Translations under genes and position numbers: made by a program
From: CADEFQ01 sp050185195
GTDB lineage: Bacteria; Pseudomonadota; Gammaproteobacteria; Steroidobacterales; Steroidobacteraceae
Direction of reading: 5' to 3'
DNA: 64,000 nucleotides
Assembly (NCBI GenBank): GCA_050185195.1
Contig: JBFWZQ010000004.1
Location: 205,881-269,880 of the forward strand
The notes under the pieces: generated by a model
The model's input: only the letters and a program-made list of their open reading frames with translations
Told to the model about the DNA's origin: nothing
The model's database searches: none
Part shown: piece by piece, positions 49,692 through 58,713 of the stretch
Numbering within the stretch: position 1 is the stretch's first letter
Layout: each line of letters starts with the position of its first letter

Positions 49692-50375
49692 CTACAGCGG
49701 CGCGCGGCGCTTCACCCTCAGGCTCTCCTGCCACTCGCGTGCGAAATCGCGCTGGCAACGGTAGTTCACCAGCGCCGTCACGCACATCGCGGCCAGTGCA
49801 CCGAGACTCGCGAGCGCCATGTCCTTCTGCGCGTCCCACGGGTCGCCCTGCGCACCGAGGAATGCCACGCCGAGGTCACCGCCGAAGGCGATCGCCGCGG
49901 CCCACTCGACCATTTCATAGAGCGCCGAACTCGACATCGTGAGGTCGAGCGGCAGGAAGTATCCCCAGAATCCCTTGACCTCCACGACACGCAGGAACAG
50001 CTCGCGGATCGGATAGGCGAGCAGCAGTCCATAGGAGAAATGCACCACCCGGTCGAAGTTGTTGCGCTCCCAGCCGAAGAGCGCGTCGAGCGAAAAACCG
50101 AGTGCCCGTCGCGACCATGCATCGTAGGGGACCTGCGCATAGGTGTAGTGCGCACCGATCGTGTGCAGGCAGAGGAACACGAAGATCAGCGCATAGGACG
50201 TGCGCGAGAGCGGAAACGGTCGCCACGTGACTGCCAGCAGCGCAATGGCTGCAAACAGCAGGGCGTTCTCGAGCAGCCAGTCGCTGCGATCGAAAGGGTT
50301 GAAGGCGAGCGGCAGCCAGAGCGCGAACCAGGCGACGAGCAGGACGAGGGCAAACCGGCCGTTCGGCACCTTCAC
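49692..50375 (-). CDS. YjdF/DUF2238 membrane protein
   Basis: A 227-residue inner membrane protein with about six hydrophobic segments and the family blocks GAHYTYAQVP, NNFDRVVHFSYGLLLAYP and YEMVEWAAAIAFGGDLG, and DAQKDMALASLGA. The family has unknown function; several members are called YjdF. The start overlaps liuD's stop (50372-50375 ATGA), so it is cotranslated with the carboxylase subunit. Confidence 0.9.
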   Translation of the reverse strand: MKVPNGRFALVLLVAWFALWLPLAFNPFDRSDWLLENALLFAAIALLAVTWRPFPLSRTSYALIFVFLCLHTIGAHYTYAQVPYDAWSRRALGFSLDALFGWERNNFDRVVHFSYGLLLAYPIRELFLRVVEVKGFWGYFLPLDLTMSSSALYEMVEWAAAIAFGGDLGVAFLGAQGDPWDAQKDMALASLGALAAMCVTALVNYRCQRDFAREWQESLRVKRRAPL

Positions 50376-52261
50376 CCCGCGTCCTCCGCGTCGATCGACA
50401 GCAGCCGCTCGCCGTCGCGCACGCGCTGGCCCGCGCGCACCGAGAGCCCGCTGACGCGGCCCGGCGCCGCCGCCCGCAGCGTGTGCTCCATCTTCATGGC
50501 CTCGAGCACGATGAGCGGCTGGCCGCGCTCGACCACGTCGCCGTCCGCTACCCGCACGTCAAGCACCGCTCCCGGCATCGGTGCCAGCACCTGCCCGCCC
50601 CCGCCCGCCGCCTCGGCCGGCGCGCCGCGCGCAACCCGTGCAAGGCGGAAGAATTCGCCATCGAGCCAGACGCGCACTTCGTCCGGCAAGACCGTGGCCT
50701 CAGCCGCGGCGCGGGCCCCGGGTGCCGGGATCCCGGCCACCATTGCGGTTCCCTGCACCATGAACGGCACGTGTGCCGCGCGGACTCCCTGCACGCGCCA
50801 GCCGTCCTTTGCAGCCCAGGGATCCACGGCCGCTTCCCCCGTGGGCGCGAGTAGCGCTGCGGCGGCGCAGTGCGCTGCGCGCTCACGCTGCACGGCAAGG
50901 TCCGGCAACAGCGCGTCGCCGCGCGCGTCGATCAGGCCAGTCGTCATGCGCCCGGCGCGAAAATCCGCGTCGCGCGCGAGCGCGACGAGCGCCGCGAGAT
51001 TCGTGGTCACGCCTTCCACGCGACTCGCGAGCAGCGCCGCTTCGAGCTGCTGCAACGCCGCTACGCGCGATGCGCCGTGCACGATCACTTTGGCGAGCAG
51101 TGCGTCGTAGTCGGTCACGACACGATCGCCCTGCTCGACGGCCGCATCGACGCGCACATCGCGCTCCGGCCACCGCAGCACCTCGACGCGACCGCCCGCA
51201 GGCAGGTAGCCATGGCGCGGGTCCTCGGCATAGACGCGCGCCTCGAACGCATGGCCACGTGGTGCGGCGGGTTGCGCCGGCAGCGCCTCACCCGCCGCGA
51301 CCCGCAACTGCCATTCGACGAGATCGATGCCGAGCACCGCTTCAGTGACCGGGTGTTCGACCTGCAGGCGCGTGTTCATCTCGAGGAACCAGCCCTCCTC
51401 GCCCGCGACGATGAATTCGACCGTGCCGGCATTCTCGTAGCCCACCGCCTGCGCGGCGCGCACGGCCGCGCCGTACAGGCGCTCGCGCAATGCCGGCGAT
51501 AGCCCCGGCGCGGGACATTCCTCGATCACCTTCTGGTAGCGCCGCTGCAACGAACAGTCGCGTTCGAAAAGGTGCAGGCACTTGCCGTGGCGGTCCGCGA
51601 TCACCTGCACCTCGACGTGCCGCGGCGACTCGATGTAGCGCTCGAGCAGCAGGCGTGCATCGCCGAAGGCGCGCGACGCCTCGCCGCGCGCGGCCGACAG
51701 CGCGGCCGGCACTTCCGCCGCGCTGCGTGCGACGCGCATGCCCTTGCCGCCGCCGCCTGCGATCGCCTTGACGAGCAGCGGAAAGCCGACGCCTGCCGCC
51801 TCGCGTTCGAGCGTGGCGTCGCTCTGGTCCTCGCCTTGCCAGCCCGGCACGACCGGGACACCTGCCGCGCGCATCAGGGCTTTCGCTTCATCCTTGCGGC
51901 CCATGGCGCGCATGGCGTGACCGCCGGGCCCCACGAACACGATGTCCGCGGCCGCACAGGCGTCCGCGAAATCCGCGTTCTGCGACAGGAAGCCGTAGCC
52001 CGGATGGATCGCATCAGCGCCGCCCTCGCGCGCCGCGCGAATCACCGCCCCGATATCGAGGTAGCTCGCGCTCGCGGGCGCGGGCCCCACGCGCACCGCC
52101 ACATCGGCCGTGCGCACGTGCAGCGCATCGACGTCGGCGTCCGAGTAGATGGCGACGGTGCGCATCCCGAGCCGGCGCGCGGTTCGCATCACGCGGCACG
52201 CGATCTCGCCGCGGTTCGCAACGAGCAGCGTGCGCAGCGGCCGCGCGGCCGGCCTACTCAT
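50372..52261 (-). CDS. liuD: Biotin-dependent acyl-CoA carboxylase alpha subunit (methylcrotonyl-CoA type)
   Basis: A 629-residue subunit: N-terminal biotin carboxylase (LLVANRGEIACRVMR), ATP-grasp with GGGGKGMR and FLEMNTRLQVEHPVTE, then a linker and a biotinyl domain with the biotin lysine Lys590 (EAMKMEH). Preceded by isovaleryl-CoA dehydrogenase with an 8-base overlap, which points to methylcrotonyl-CoA carboxylase of leucine catabolism. The carboxyltransferase beta subunit (liuB) and enoyl-CoA hydratase (liuC), usually between liuA and liuD, are absent here. Confidence 0.9.
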   Translation of the reverse strand: MSRPAARPLRTLLVANRGEIACRVMRTARRLGMRTVAIYSDADVDALHVRTADVAVRVGPAPASASYLDIGAVIRAAREGGADAIHPGYGFLSQNADFADACAAADIVFVGPGGHAMRAMGRKDEAKALMRAAGVPVVPGWQGEDQSDATLEREAAGVGFPLLVKAIAGGGGKGMRVARSAAEVPAALSAARGEASRAFGDARLLLERYIESPRHVEVQVIADRHGKCLHLFERDCSLQRRYQKVIEECPAPGLSPALRERLYGAAVRAAQAVGYENAGTVEFIVAGEEGWFLEMNTRLQVEHPVTEAVLGIDLVEWQLRVAAGEALPAQPAAPRGHAFEARVYAEDPRHGYLPAGGRVEVLRWPERDVRVDAAVEQGDRVVTDYDALLAKVIVHGASRVAALQQLEAALLASRVEGVTTNLAALVALARDADFRAGRMTTGLIDARGDALLPDLAVQRERAAHCAAAALLAPTGEAAVDPWAAKDGWRVQGVRAAHVPFMVQGTAMVAGIPAPGARAAAEATVLPDEVRVWLDGEFFRLARVARGAPAEAAGGGGQVLAPMPGAVLDVRVADGDVVERGQPLIVLEAMKMEHTLRAAAPGRVSGLSVRAGQRVRDGERLLSIDAEDAG

Positions 52262-53411
52262 CGGCCCCGTACAGTTCGCGGCCGATCAGCATGCGGCGGA
52301 TCTCGCTGGTGCCGGCGCCGATCTCGTAGAGCTTCGCGTCGCGCAGCAGGCGGCCGGCCGGGTAGTCGTTGATGTAGCCGTTGCCGCCGAGCGCCTGGAT
52401 GGTCTCGAGCGCGCATTGGGTCGCACGCTCGCTGGCGTAGAGGATGCAGCCGGCCGCGTCGTAGCGCGTGGTGCGGCCGCGGTCGCAGGCACGCGCCACG
52501 CTGTACACATAGGCCCGGCAGGCACTCAGCGTCGTGTACAGGTCGGCGATCTTGCCCTGCATCAGCTGGAACTGGCCAATCGGCTGGCCGAACTGCTTGC
52601 GCTCGCGAACGTAGGGCAGCACCGTGTCGAGGCAGGCCTGCATGATGCCGAGCGGGCCGCCCGCGAGAACGACGCGCTCGTAATCGAGGCCGCTCATCAG
52701 CACTTCGACGCCGCGCCCCGGTTCGTGCAGCACGTTCGCCGCGGGCACATGGCATCCCTCGAACACGAGTTCGGAAGTATCCGAGCCACGCATGCCGAGC
52801 TTGTCGAGTTTCTGCGCCGGATGAAAACCCGGCGTGCCGCGCTCGACGATGAAGGCCGTGATGCCTTGCGGCCCGCGCGTGCCCGCGAGGCGCGCATAGG
52901 CGATCACGACGTCCGCCTCGGGGCCGTTCGTGATCCACATCTTGCGGCCGTCGAGCACGTAGCGATCGCCGGCCAGCGTGGCCGTGAGCCGCATGCTGAC
53001 GACATCGGACCCCGATTCCGGCTCGCTCATGGCGAGCGCTCCGACATGCGCGCCCGACAGGAGCTTCGGCAGGTATCGGCGCTTCTGTTCCGGCGAGCCC
53101 CAGCGGCGCAGCTGGTTGACGCAGAGATTGGAGTGCGCCCCGTAGGACAGGCCCACCGACGCCGAAGCGCGGCTCACCTCTTCCATCGCGATGACATGTT
53201 CGAGATAACCGAGGCCGCTGCCGCCGTCCTCGATGGAAACCGTGATGCCGTGCAGCCCCAGTTCGCCGAGTTCGGGCCACAGGTCGCGCGGGAACTTGTT
53301 GTCGCGGTCGATCGCGTGCGCGCGCGGCGCGATGCGTTCCCGGGCGAAGTCGCGCACCGTCTGGCGCAGCAGCTCGCCGTTTTCGCCCAGGTCGAAGTCG
53401 AATTCCGCCAA
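52254..53411 (-). CDS. liuA: Isovaleryl-CoA dehydrogenase
   Basis: A 385-residue acyl-CoA dehydrogenase that makes 3-methylcrotonyl-CoA in leucine breakdown. FAD and substrate blocks are MSEPESGSDVVSM and MWITNGPEADVV; the catalytic glutamate is Glu245 in GLDYERVVLAGGP, as in IVDs. Start is TTG 53411 with AGGGG before it; no in-frame ATG or GTG fits. It is the first gene of liuA-liuD-DUF2238. The 81-base gap to the tad operon end should hold a promoter; none is clear. Confidence 0.93.
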   Translation of the reverse strand: MAEFDFDLGENGELLRQTVRDFARERIAPRAHAIDRDNKFPRDLWPELGELGLHGITVSIEDGGSGLGYLEHVIAMEEVSRASASVGLSYGAHSNLCVNQLRRWGSPEQKRRYLPKLLSGAHVGALAMSEPESGSDVVSMRLTATLAGDRYVLDGRKMWITNGPEADVVIAYARLAGTRGPQGITAFIVERGTPGFHPAQKLDKLGMRGSDTSELVFEGCHVPAANVLHEPGRGVEVLMSGLDYERVVLAGGPLGIMQACLDTVLPYVRERKQFGQPIGQFQLMQGKIADLYTTLSACRAYVYSVARACDRGRTTRYDAAGCILYASERATQCALETIQALGGNGYINDYPAGRLLRDAKLYEIGAGTSEIRRMLIGRELYGADE

Positions 53412-53492
53412 GACCCCTCACTTGTCCGCAGCACGGATCAGATTTTGGGGCCGCAGTTTACACGGGTCGCCGCCACGCGGACATGCGCCGGC

Positions 53493-54131
53493 CTAGAGGC
53501 CCATGGCGTCGCGTCGCGCCGCCGAGTGCATGTGCACCAGGGCTCGCGCATGCAGGGCAATGGCGCCTTGTGCGTAGCAGCCCTGCGCGAAGGCCGATGC
53601 GTCGATCAGGCGCAGGCCGGCAATGAAGAGGGGCGCGGTGATCGGGAATAGCAACGGTCGGCAGATACTCACGCGCAGGCCGAGCTGGTTCGCCTCGGCG
53701 ATCGTCTGGCGGGAAGCCGCGCCGATCCCGGTGCGGGAGCGCGGCCAGACGTTCGGGATTTCGAGGCGCCCGGCGACCTGCACGCCGTAGTCCGCGAAGC
53801 TCGCCGGTCGCGGGTTCCAGATCTCGAGGCGCGTGCGGTCGGGCCGCTGCGCGTCGGCGAAGCTTGCCGCCCACGCTTCGGTTTCGCCCCGCACGGCGTG
53901 CAGCGGCACGAGGCCGCGCGCCAGCGCGCGTCGCATCGCGCCGAGGTCGCCGTGCCCGGTCGCGCCTGCGCGGGCGGCCATGAACGTGGCGACGCCGACC
54001 GTCTGCCGCGCCACGATGAGCAGCGCCAGCTCGAGCGTGCCGAAGATGAGCGGCACGAGCACGACGAAGGTGACGACCAGGAACTCGATCGTCGCGGCCC
54101 CGCGGTTGTCACGCGCGCGGCGGCTGGTCAT
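53493..54131 (-). CDS. tadE: TadE-family pilus assembly protein
   Basis: A 212-residue protein with a basic start and one N-terminal membrane segment in the TadE form GAATIEFLVVTFVVLVPLIF, followed by a periplasmic tail. TadE/F proteins are pseudopilins processed by the TadV peptidase and needed for Tad pilus assembly. It is the last gene of the minus-strand tad operon; its start overlaps DUF192 by 23 bases. Length is longer than usual small TadE (about 150-180). Confidence 0.85.
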   Translation of the reverse strand: MTSRRARDNRGAATIEFLVVTFVVLVPLIFGTLELALLIVARQTVGVATFMAARAGATGHGDLGAMRRALARGLVPLHAVRGETEAWAASFADAQRPDRTRLEIWNPRPASFADYGVQVAGRLEIPNVWPRSRTGIGAASRQTIAEANQLGLRVSICRPLLFPITAPLFIAGLRLIDASAFAQGCYAQGAIALHARALVHMHSAARRDAMGL

Positions 54132-54462
54132 CGAGGCGATCCCCGGGCCGGATGGCGAGCTGGCGGCAGAGCCCGGCCGGCATTTCCCAGGCACTGAGGG
54201 CCCGGCTGCAGACGGCGATGCGCCACGGGCGCAGGCCGTGCACGCAGCGCAGGACCTCACCGGCGCGGTCCGTGAACACGACATCGATCGGCGCGGACAG
54301 GCCCATCGTATGCACGCCCGCGCAGGGTGCGATCTTCACCACCGTGGGCGCGCGCTGCCGACGCCGCAGCACGAGGCCCCGCGCCCGCTCGATGAAGGTC
54401 TCGCACATGAGTACCGGTGGCTCGAGCAGCCGGCCGTTGTGTCGCAGGCGGCGCAGGTTCAT
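54109..54462 (-). CDS. DUF192 domain protein within the tad operon
   Basis: A 117-residue protein with the DUF192 pattern: MCETFIERARGLVLRRR, then GVHTMGLSAPIDVVFTD and VLRCVHGLRPWRI. Function of DUF192 is unknown. The ATG at 54462 overlaps the tadC stop as ATGA; an earlier ATG (54474) would only add MGHA. It overlaps tadE too, so it is firmly in the operon. Confidence 0.85.
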   Translation of the reverse strand: MNLRRLRHNGRLLEPPVLMCETFIERARGLVLRRRQRAPTVVKIAPCAGVHTMGLSAPIDVVFTDRAGEVLRCVHGLRPWRIAVCSRALSAWEMPAGLCRQLAIRPGDRLDDQPPRA

Positions 54463-55334
54463 GGCATGTCCCATTGCAGCAAGCGATGTGCGATCGGAAA
54501 GCCGATCACCAGGAACGCACAGGGAAAGATGCAGAGGATCAACGGCGCCAGCATCTTCACCGGGCTTTCCATCGCAAGGCGCTCGGCGCGCGCGAAGCGC
54601 TCTTCCGTGCGCTGCACCGTCTGCGCGCGCAAGGTGGTGGCGACGCCCGCACCGCTCACGTCCGCGTGCACGATCGCGGCCAGCATCGTCTGCAGCCCCG
54701 GGTGGGCGTAACGCCCGGCGAGTTCGGTGAGGGCTTCGCCGCGTGGCCGACCGGCATGGATGGCGCGCAGGGCCTCGGCGAGCCCACGCTGCAGGACGCC
54801 TGCGCTCGCGGCCTCCACGCCGATGCGCAGCGCCGCACCGAGCGCGCAGCCGGCTTCCACCGCGAGCGTCAGCAATTCCAGGAACTTCGGCAGCTCACGA
54901 TCGATCTCGCGCTCGATCTTGCGCCGGCGATCGCGCAACCAGAGCGCGGGCCAGGTGAGCCCGCAGAGGCCCGCGAGTGACAAGCTGAAGCGGCCCCCGC
55001 CGGCGAGCAGCACGAGGCCAATCGCGGTGGCCCCGAGCAGCAACGGGAGCACGAGCCATTCCTGCGGCTGGATCGCCTCATCGAGGTCCGCGCGGCGCAA
55101 GCGCCGGCCAGTGACGTCCATCCATTCGCGTCGCAGGCACGGTTCGCATGCACGGGCCAGCGCCGCGGCACAGGGCAACGACAGTCGCAACCAGATGGGC
55201 AGACCGGATAACGGCCGTGCCCGATCCCGCCGGCCCGCCAGCACTGCAGCGGCCATCGACCAGGCGATGTAGCCGATCGCGCTGCCCATCGCCACGGCCA
55301 GCAGCACGATCCGGGAGTCGGCGGGCGCGTTCAT
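54459..55334 (-). CDS. tadC: TadC inner membrane platform protein
   Basis: A 291-residue T2SSF-fold membrane protein. Hydrophobic segments are near the N terminus, around residues 93-125 and near the C terminus (LILCIFPCAFLVIGFP); the T2SSF core has LPKFLELLTLAVEAG. It forms the assembly platform with TadB, moving the ATPase work to pilin extrusion. Overlaps tadB by ATGA at 55331-55334. Confidence 0.92.
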   Translation of the reverse strand: MNAPADSRIVLLAVAMGSAIGYIAWSMAAAVLAGRRDRARPLSGLPIWLRLSLPCAAALARACEPCLRREWMDVTGRRLRRADLDEAIQPQEWLVLPLLLGATAIGLVLLAGGGRFSLSLAGLCGLTWPALWLRDRRRKIEREIDRELPKFLELLTLAVEAGCALGAALRIGVEAASAGVLQRGLAEALRAIHAGRPRGEALTELAGRYAHPGLQTMLAAIVHADVSGAGVATTLRAQTVQRTEERFARAERLAMESPVKMLAPLILCIFPCAFLVIGFPIAHRLLQWDMP

Positions 55335-56176
55335 ACGTCGATGGCCATGATCCGGCGGATCAACAACCAGCCGGTCGTTTCGAGCACGGCAATACCGCCG
55401 AGCACCGTCCAGCCGCCGACGGTGGTGAAAAGCGGGCGCATCGACCGCGGGTCGAGCGCGAACAGCGCGAGCATCAGGGCGATGGGCAACGCGGTGACGA
55501 TGACGGCCTGCAGCCTGCCCTGCGAGGTGAGCGCGCGCAGCTTCGCCTCGATCACATGCTTGCGGCGCAGGGTGTCGGTGAGCCGGTCGAGCGTGCCGCC
55601 GAGGCTGCCGCCGACCTGCATCGCGAGCGTCACCGCGGTCACCAGCAAGCGGACCTCGACCAGGGGCACGCGCACGGCCATATCTTGCAGCGCCGTTTCA
55701 AGGCGCACACCGAGGCGATGGCGGCGCATCACGAGCATGAACTCATGTCCGAGCGGAAGCGCAATACGGGTCGAGACCTGGTCGAGCCCCTGCGCGAGTG
55801 CGGCGCCCGCCCGCACGGCACTCGCCAGCATGGCCATGGCGTCGGGGAGCTGCTCGCCGATCTGCCGCAGGTAGCGCTTGCGCCACAGCGCCTGCAACGC
55901 GCGCGGCGTGGCGAAGACTCCGATCGCCGCGACGCCCGCCGCCAGCAGCGAACCGGACGCCACCACCACGATCGACAAGGCCAGCACAGCGGCCAGGCCG
56001 CTAGCCCGCAGCAGGCGATTCGCGTCGACGAAGATGAAGAGGTCGGCCAACGCGACGGCCGGTGCGTCGATGGCCTCGCGCCGAAAGGAGCGCGCCGCCG
56101 CGTGGGTGACGCCGACCGTGCCGATGGCGACTGCCACCGCAGCCAGCGCGCACAGCGCGAGGATGAGCGACGGCAT
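55331..56176 (-). CDS. tadB: TadB inner membrane platform protein
   Basis: A 281-residue T2SSF-fold membrane protein with segments at about 1-25, 55-92 and near the C terminus (VIVTALPIALMLALFA); the core carries EQLPDAMAMLASAVRAGAALAQGL and EFMLVMRRHRLGVRLETAL. Partner of TadC. It starts 3 bases after the cpaF stop. Confidence 0.92.
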   Translation of the reverse strand: MPSLILALCALAAVAVAIGTVGVTHAAARSFRREAIDAPAVALADLFIFVDANRLLRASGLAAVLALSIVVVASGSLLAAGVAAIGVFATPRALQALWRKRYLRQIGEQLPDAMAMLASAVRAGAALAQGLDQVSTRIALPLGHEFMLVMRRHRLGVRLETALQDMAVRVPLVEVRLLVTAVTLAMQVGGSLGGTLDRLTDTLRRKHVIEAKLRALTSQGRLQAVIVTALPIALMLALFALDPRSMRPLFTTVGGWTVLGGIAVLETTGWLLIRRIMAIDV

Positions 56177-56179
56177 GTT

Positions 56180-57454
56180 TCAGTCCCCCGCACCATCCGG
56201 CTCGCGCCGGAAGATCGAATAGTCGAGATCCGCCCCGCTCGCCCGCAGGGCCTCGTAGAAGGCCGGGACCTGTCCCGTCGCCTCGAAGCGGCCCAGGGTC
56301 CGCGCATGGGTATCCGAATAGCGAAACAACTCCTGGGTCGAGATCACGCCTGCGTCCATGCCGGTGACCTCGACGATGTGCGTCACGCGCCGTGCGCCGC
56401 AGGCGAAGCGCGCCACGTGCACGACCAGGTCGACGGCCGACGCGATCTGTTCACGCACGGCCTGCAACGGCAGGTCGACGCCGGACATCAGCACCATCAC
56501 CTCGAGTCGCGAGAGGAGATCGCGCGGACCGTTGGCGTGGGCGGTGGTGAGGCTGCCGTCGTGGCCGGTGTTCATGGCCTGCAACATGTCGAGCGCCTCG
56601 CCGCCGCGGCACTCGCCCACGACGATGCGGTCCGGCCGCATGCGCAGCGCGTTTCGCACGAGGTCGCGTATCCTGATTTCGCCCCGCCCTTCGATGTTGG
56701 CGGTGCGCGCCTCGAGCGGCACGAGGTTCTCGTGCGCAAGCTGCAGCTCGGCGGCGTCCTCGATCGTGACGATGCGCTCGGTCTCCGGGATGAGCGACGA
56801 CAGCACGTTGAGCAGGGTCGTCTTGCCCGATCCGGTACCGCCCGACACGACGATGTTGCACCGATGGCGCACGCACTCGGCGAGAAAGGCCACCATGGGC
56901 GCGCTGATGGCGCCGAGCGCGACCAGGTCGCCGACCGCGAGCCTGCGTCGCGCGAACTTGCGGATCGTGAGCGCCGCCCCGCAGAGCGACAGGGGCGCCA
57001 GCACGACATTGACGCGCGAACCGTCCGGCAGGCGCGCATCGACGAGCGGCGAGGCGTCATCGACACGCCGGCCGACGCGCGAGACGACCCGATCGATCAC
57101 CGCGCGCAGGGCCGCCTCGCTCGTGAAGCGTGTGGCCGTGGACTCGAGCCGCCCGCCGCGCTCGACGAATACCCGCCCGGCCCCGTTGACCATGATTTCC
57201 GACACGCCGTCATCGGCCAGCAGCGACTCGAGCGGCCCGAACCCGATCGCCTCGTCGACCACGAAGCGCACCAGCGCGTTTCGATCGGTCCCGTGCGGCA
57301 GCGGCATGCTCGCGATGATCGCGGCCAGCCGCTCGCCCGCGAGGGCGCGCAGTTCGGGTTCCGGCATCTGCACGATGTCCCGGCGACGCAGGTCGAGCGA
57401 GGCGAGCAGCGCCTGATGCAGGGTGCGGGCGAGTTGCGGCTCGGGCGGCATCAT
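56180..57454 (-). CDS. cpaF: TadA/CpaF pilus assembly ATPase
   Basis: A 424-residue hexameric ATPase of the Tad system. Walker A GGTGSGKTT at residues 205-213, Asp box ETERIVTIEDAAELQL, Walker B RPDRIVVGECRGGEALDML and His box TAHANGP are all present. The N-terminal domain has FGPLESLLADDGVSEIMVNG. It drives both extension and retraction in Tad pili by known work on Caulobacter CpaF. ATGA overlap with the secretin gene before it. Confidence 0.95.
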   Translation of the reverse strand: MMPPEPQLARTLHQALLASLDLRRRDIVQMPEPELRALAGERLAAIIASMPLPHGTDRNALVRFVVDEAIGFGPLESLLADDGVSEIMVNGAGRVFVERGGRLESTATRFTSEAALRAVIDRVVSRVGRRVDDASPLVDARLPDGSRVNVVLAPLSLCGAALTIRKFARRRLAVGDLVALGAISAPMVAFLAECVRHRCNIVVSGGTGSGKTTLLNVLSSLIPETERIVTIEDAAELQLAHENLVPLEARTANIEGRGEIRIRDLVRNALRMRPDRIVVGECRGGEALDMLQAMNTGHDGSLTTAHANGPRDLLSRLEVMVLMSGVDLPLQAVREQIASAVDLVVHVARFACGARRVTHIVEVTGMDAGVISTQELFRYSDTHARTLGRFEATGQVPAFYEALRASGADLDYSIFRREPDGAGD

Positions 57455-58713
57455 GGCGGCGGCCGATGCGGTGCAAGTTGGCGAGTGAGTTCATCGGTGC
57501 GCTGCTGCAGCCGATCGGCCGTCGCGCCCGGCGCTTCGGGCACGGTCGCTTGTATGCGCTGGGCCACGGTGATGTGCGGCGTGATCAGGATCGCCAGTTC
57601 CGAGTCGAGCGCGCGCCGGGCGCGATTGCGGAAGGCGCCGCCGACCATCGGCAGGTTGCCGAGCCCCGGCACCTGCCGGCGCTCGCCGGCGCGATTGCGG
57701 TTGACGAGGCCGGCGATCACGAGGGTCTCGCCTTCCCGCAGGTTCACTTCCGTGGCGGAGCGGCGCTTGAGGAATCCCGGCACGCCGAGCACCCGCTGCG
57801 CCTCGTCCACTTCGCTCACTTCGGTGTCGATGCGCGCGTAGATGCGGCCATCCGGCTGGGCCACCGGCTTGACGTCGAGGATGACGCCGTACTCCTTGTA
57901 TTCGACATCGGCGCCGCCCTGCGGGTCGAACACCGGGATCGGCAGCTCGCCGCCCGAGACGAAGCGCGCGCTGCCCCCGCTGCGGCAGGAGAGCATCGGT
58001 TCGGCGACGAGCACCGCATCGCCGCGCTGCTCGAGCAGGCGAAGGCGGGAATCGAGGGTCGACGCCCAGCCCAGGTGGAGTTTCGGCGGCCAGGTTTTCG
58101 CGCGCCCCGGATCGTTCGCCACGAGATCCGCTGCGATGCCGGCCTCGGGGCCGGCGATGTCGTCCCGCCAGCGTATTCCCACGTCGCGCAGCGCACTGCT
58201 GCGCACTTCGACGATGCGCACGTCGAAGCGGATCATGCTCTCCCACGCGACCTTGCCGACGAAATTGAGCACGATGCCCGGGTAGAGGCTGGCGATCGCC
58301 GCGGCGCGATCCTGCGCCCGCTCGCCGGTTGCGAGCCCGTCGAGCACGATGCGATGGCCGATGGGGCGCGCACCGACGCCCTCGACCCCGGCCAGCAGCT
58401 CGCGCACGGTGCGCAGGGTCGCCTCCATGTCGTTGGCCGCGACATCGACCACGACCCGGTGCTGCGTGCCGTCGCGCAGCCAGAGCTGCAAGGTGGTGCG
58501 CCCTGCGCTCTCGCCCAGCAGCAGCAGCTCCCCGCCCGGCAGGGTGGTCACCGAGACCACCGCGCCATTGCCGACGGCCACGCGAACCGGGCTGGCCTGC
58601 AGCACCCGGCTGTCGCCCACGTAGAGATCGAGGCGTGCCGGCAGCGGCGCGGCCGCTGCCGATGCCACGACACCCATGAGGCACAACCATCGCAGGGCAC
58701 GCGCGGGCATCAT
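57451..58713 (-). CDS. cpaC: RcpA/CpaC outer membrane secretin
   Basis: A 420-residue outer membrane channel with a signal peptide (ALRWLCLMGVVASAAA), a pilus-specific N domain (LDLYVGDSRVLQ, GNGAVVSVTTLPGGELLLLG), a BON-like part, and the secretin core with VAWESMIRFDVRIVEV, AEPMLSCRSGG, ELPIPV and VNLREGETLVIAGLVN. Gate and ring are formed by these. Overlaps cpaB and cpaF by ATGA. Confidence 0.92.
   Translation of the reverse strand: MMPARALRWLCLMGVVASAAAAPLPARLDLYVGDSRVLQASPVRVAVGNGAVVSVTTLPGGELLLLGESAGRTTLQLWLRDGTQHRVVVDVAANDMEATLRTVRELLAGVEGVGARPIGHRIVLDGLATGERAQDRAAAIASLYPGIVLNFVGKVAWESMIRFDVRIVEVRSSALRDVGIRWRDDIAGPEAGIAADLVANDPGRAKTWPPKLHLGWASTLDSRLRLLEQRGDAVLVAEPMLSCRSGGSARFVSGGELPIPVFDPQGGADVEYKEYGVILDVKPVAQPDGRIYARIDTEVSEVDEAQRVLGVPGFLKRRSATEVNLREGETLVIAGLVNRNRAGERRQVPGLGNLPMVGGAFRNRARRALDSELAILITPHITVAQRIQATVPEAPGATADRLQQRTDELTRQLAPHRPPP

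Noticed and set aside
55148..57841. Long open frame (897 codons) on the plus strand opposite tadC, tadB and cpaF
   Set aside because: Its Arg/His/Asp-rich composition is typical of the antisense of G+C-rich genes, and it crosses three real genes on the other strand.
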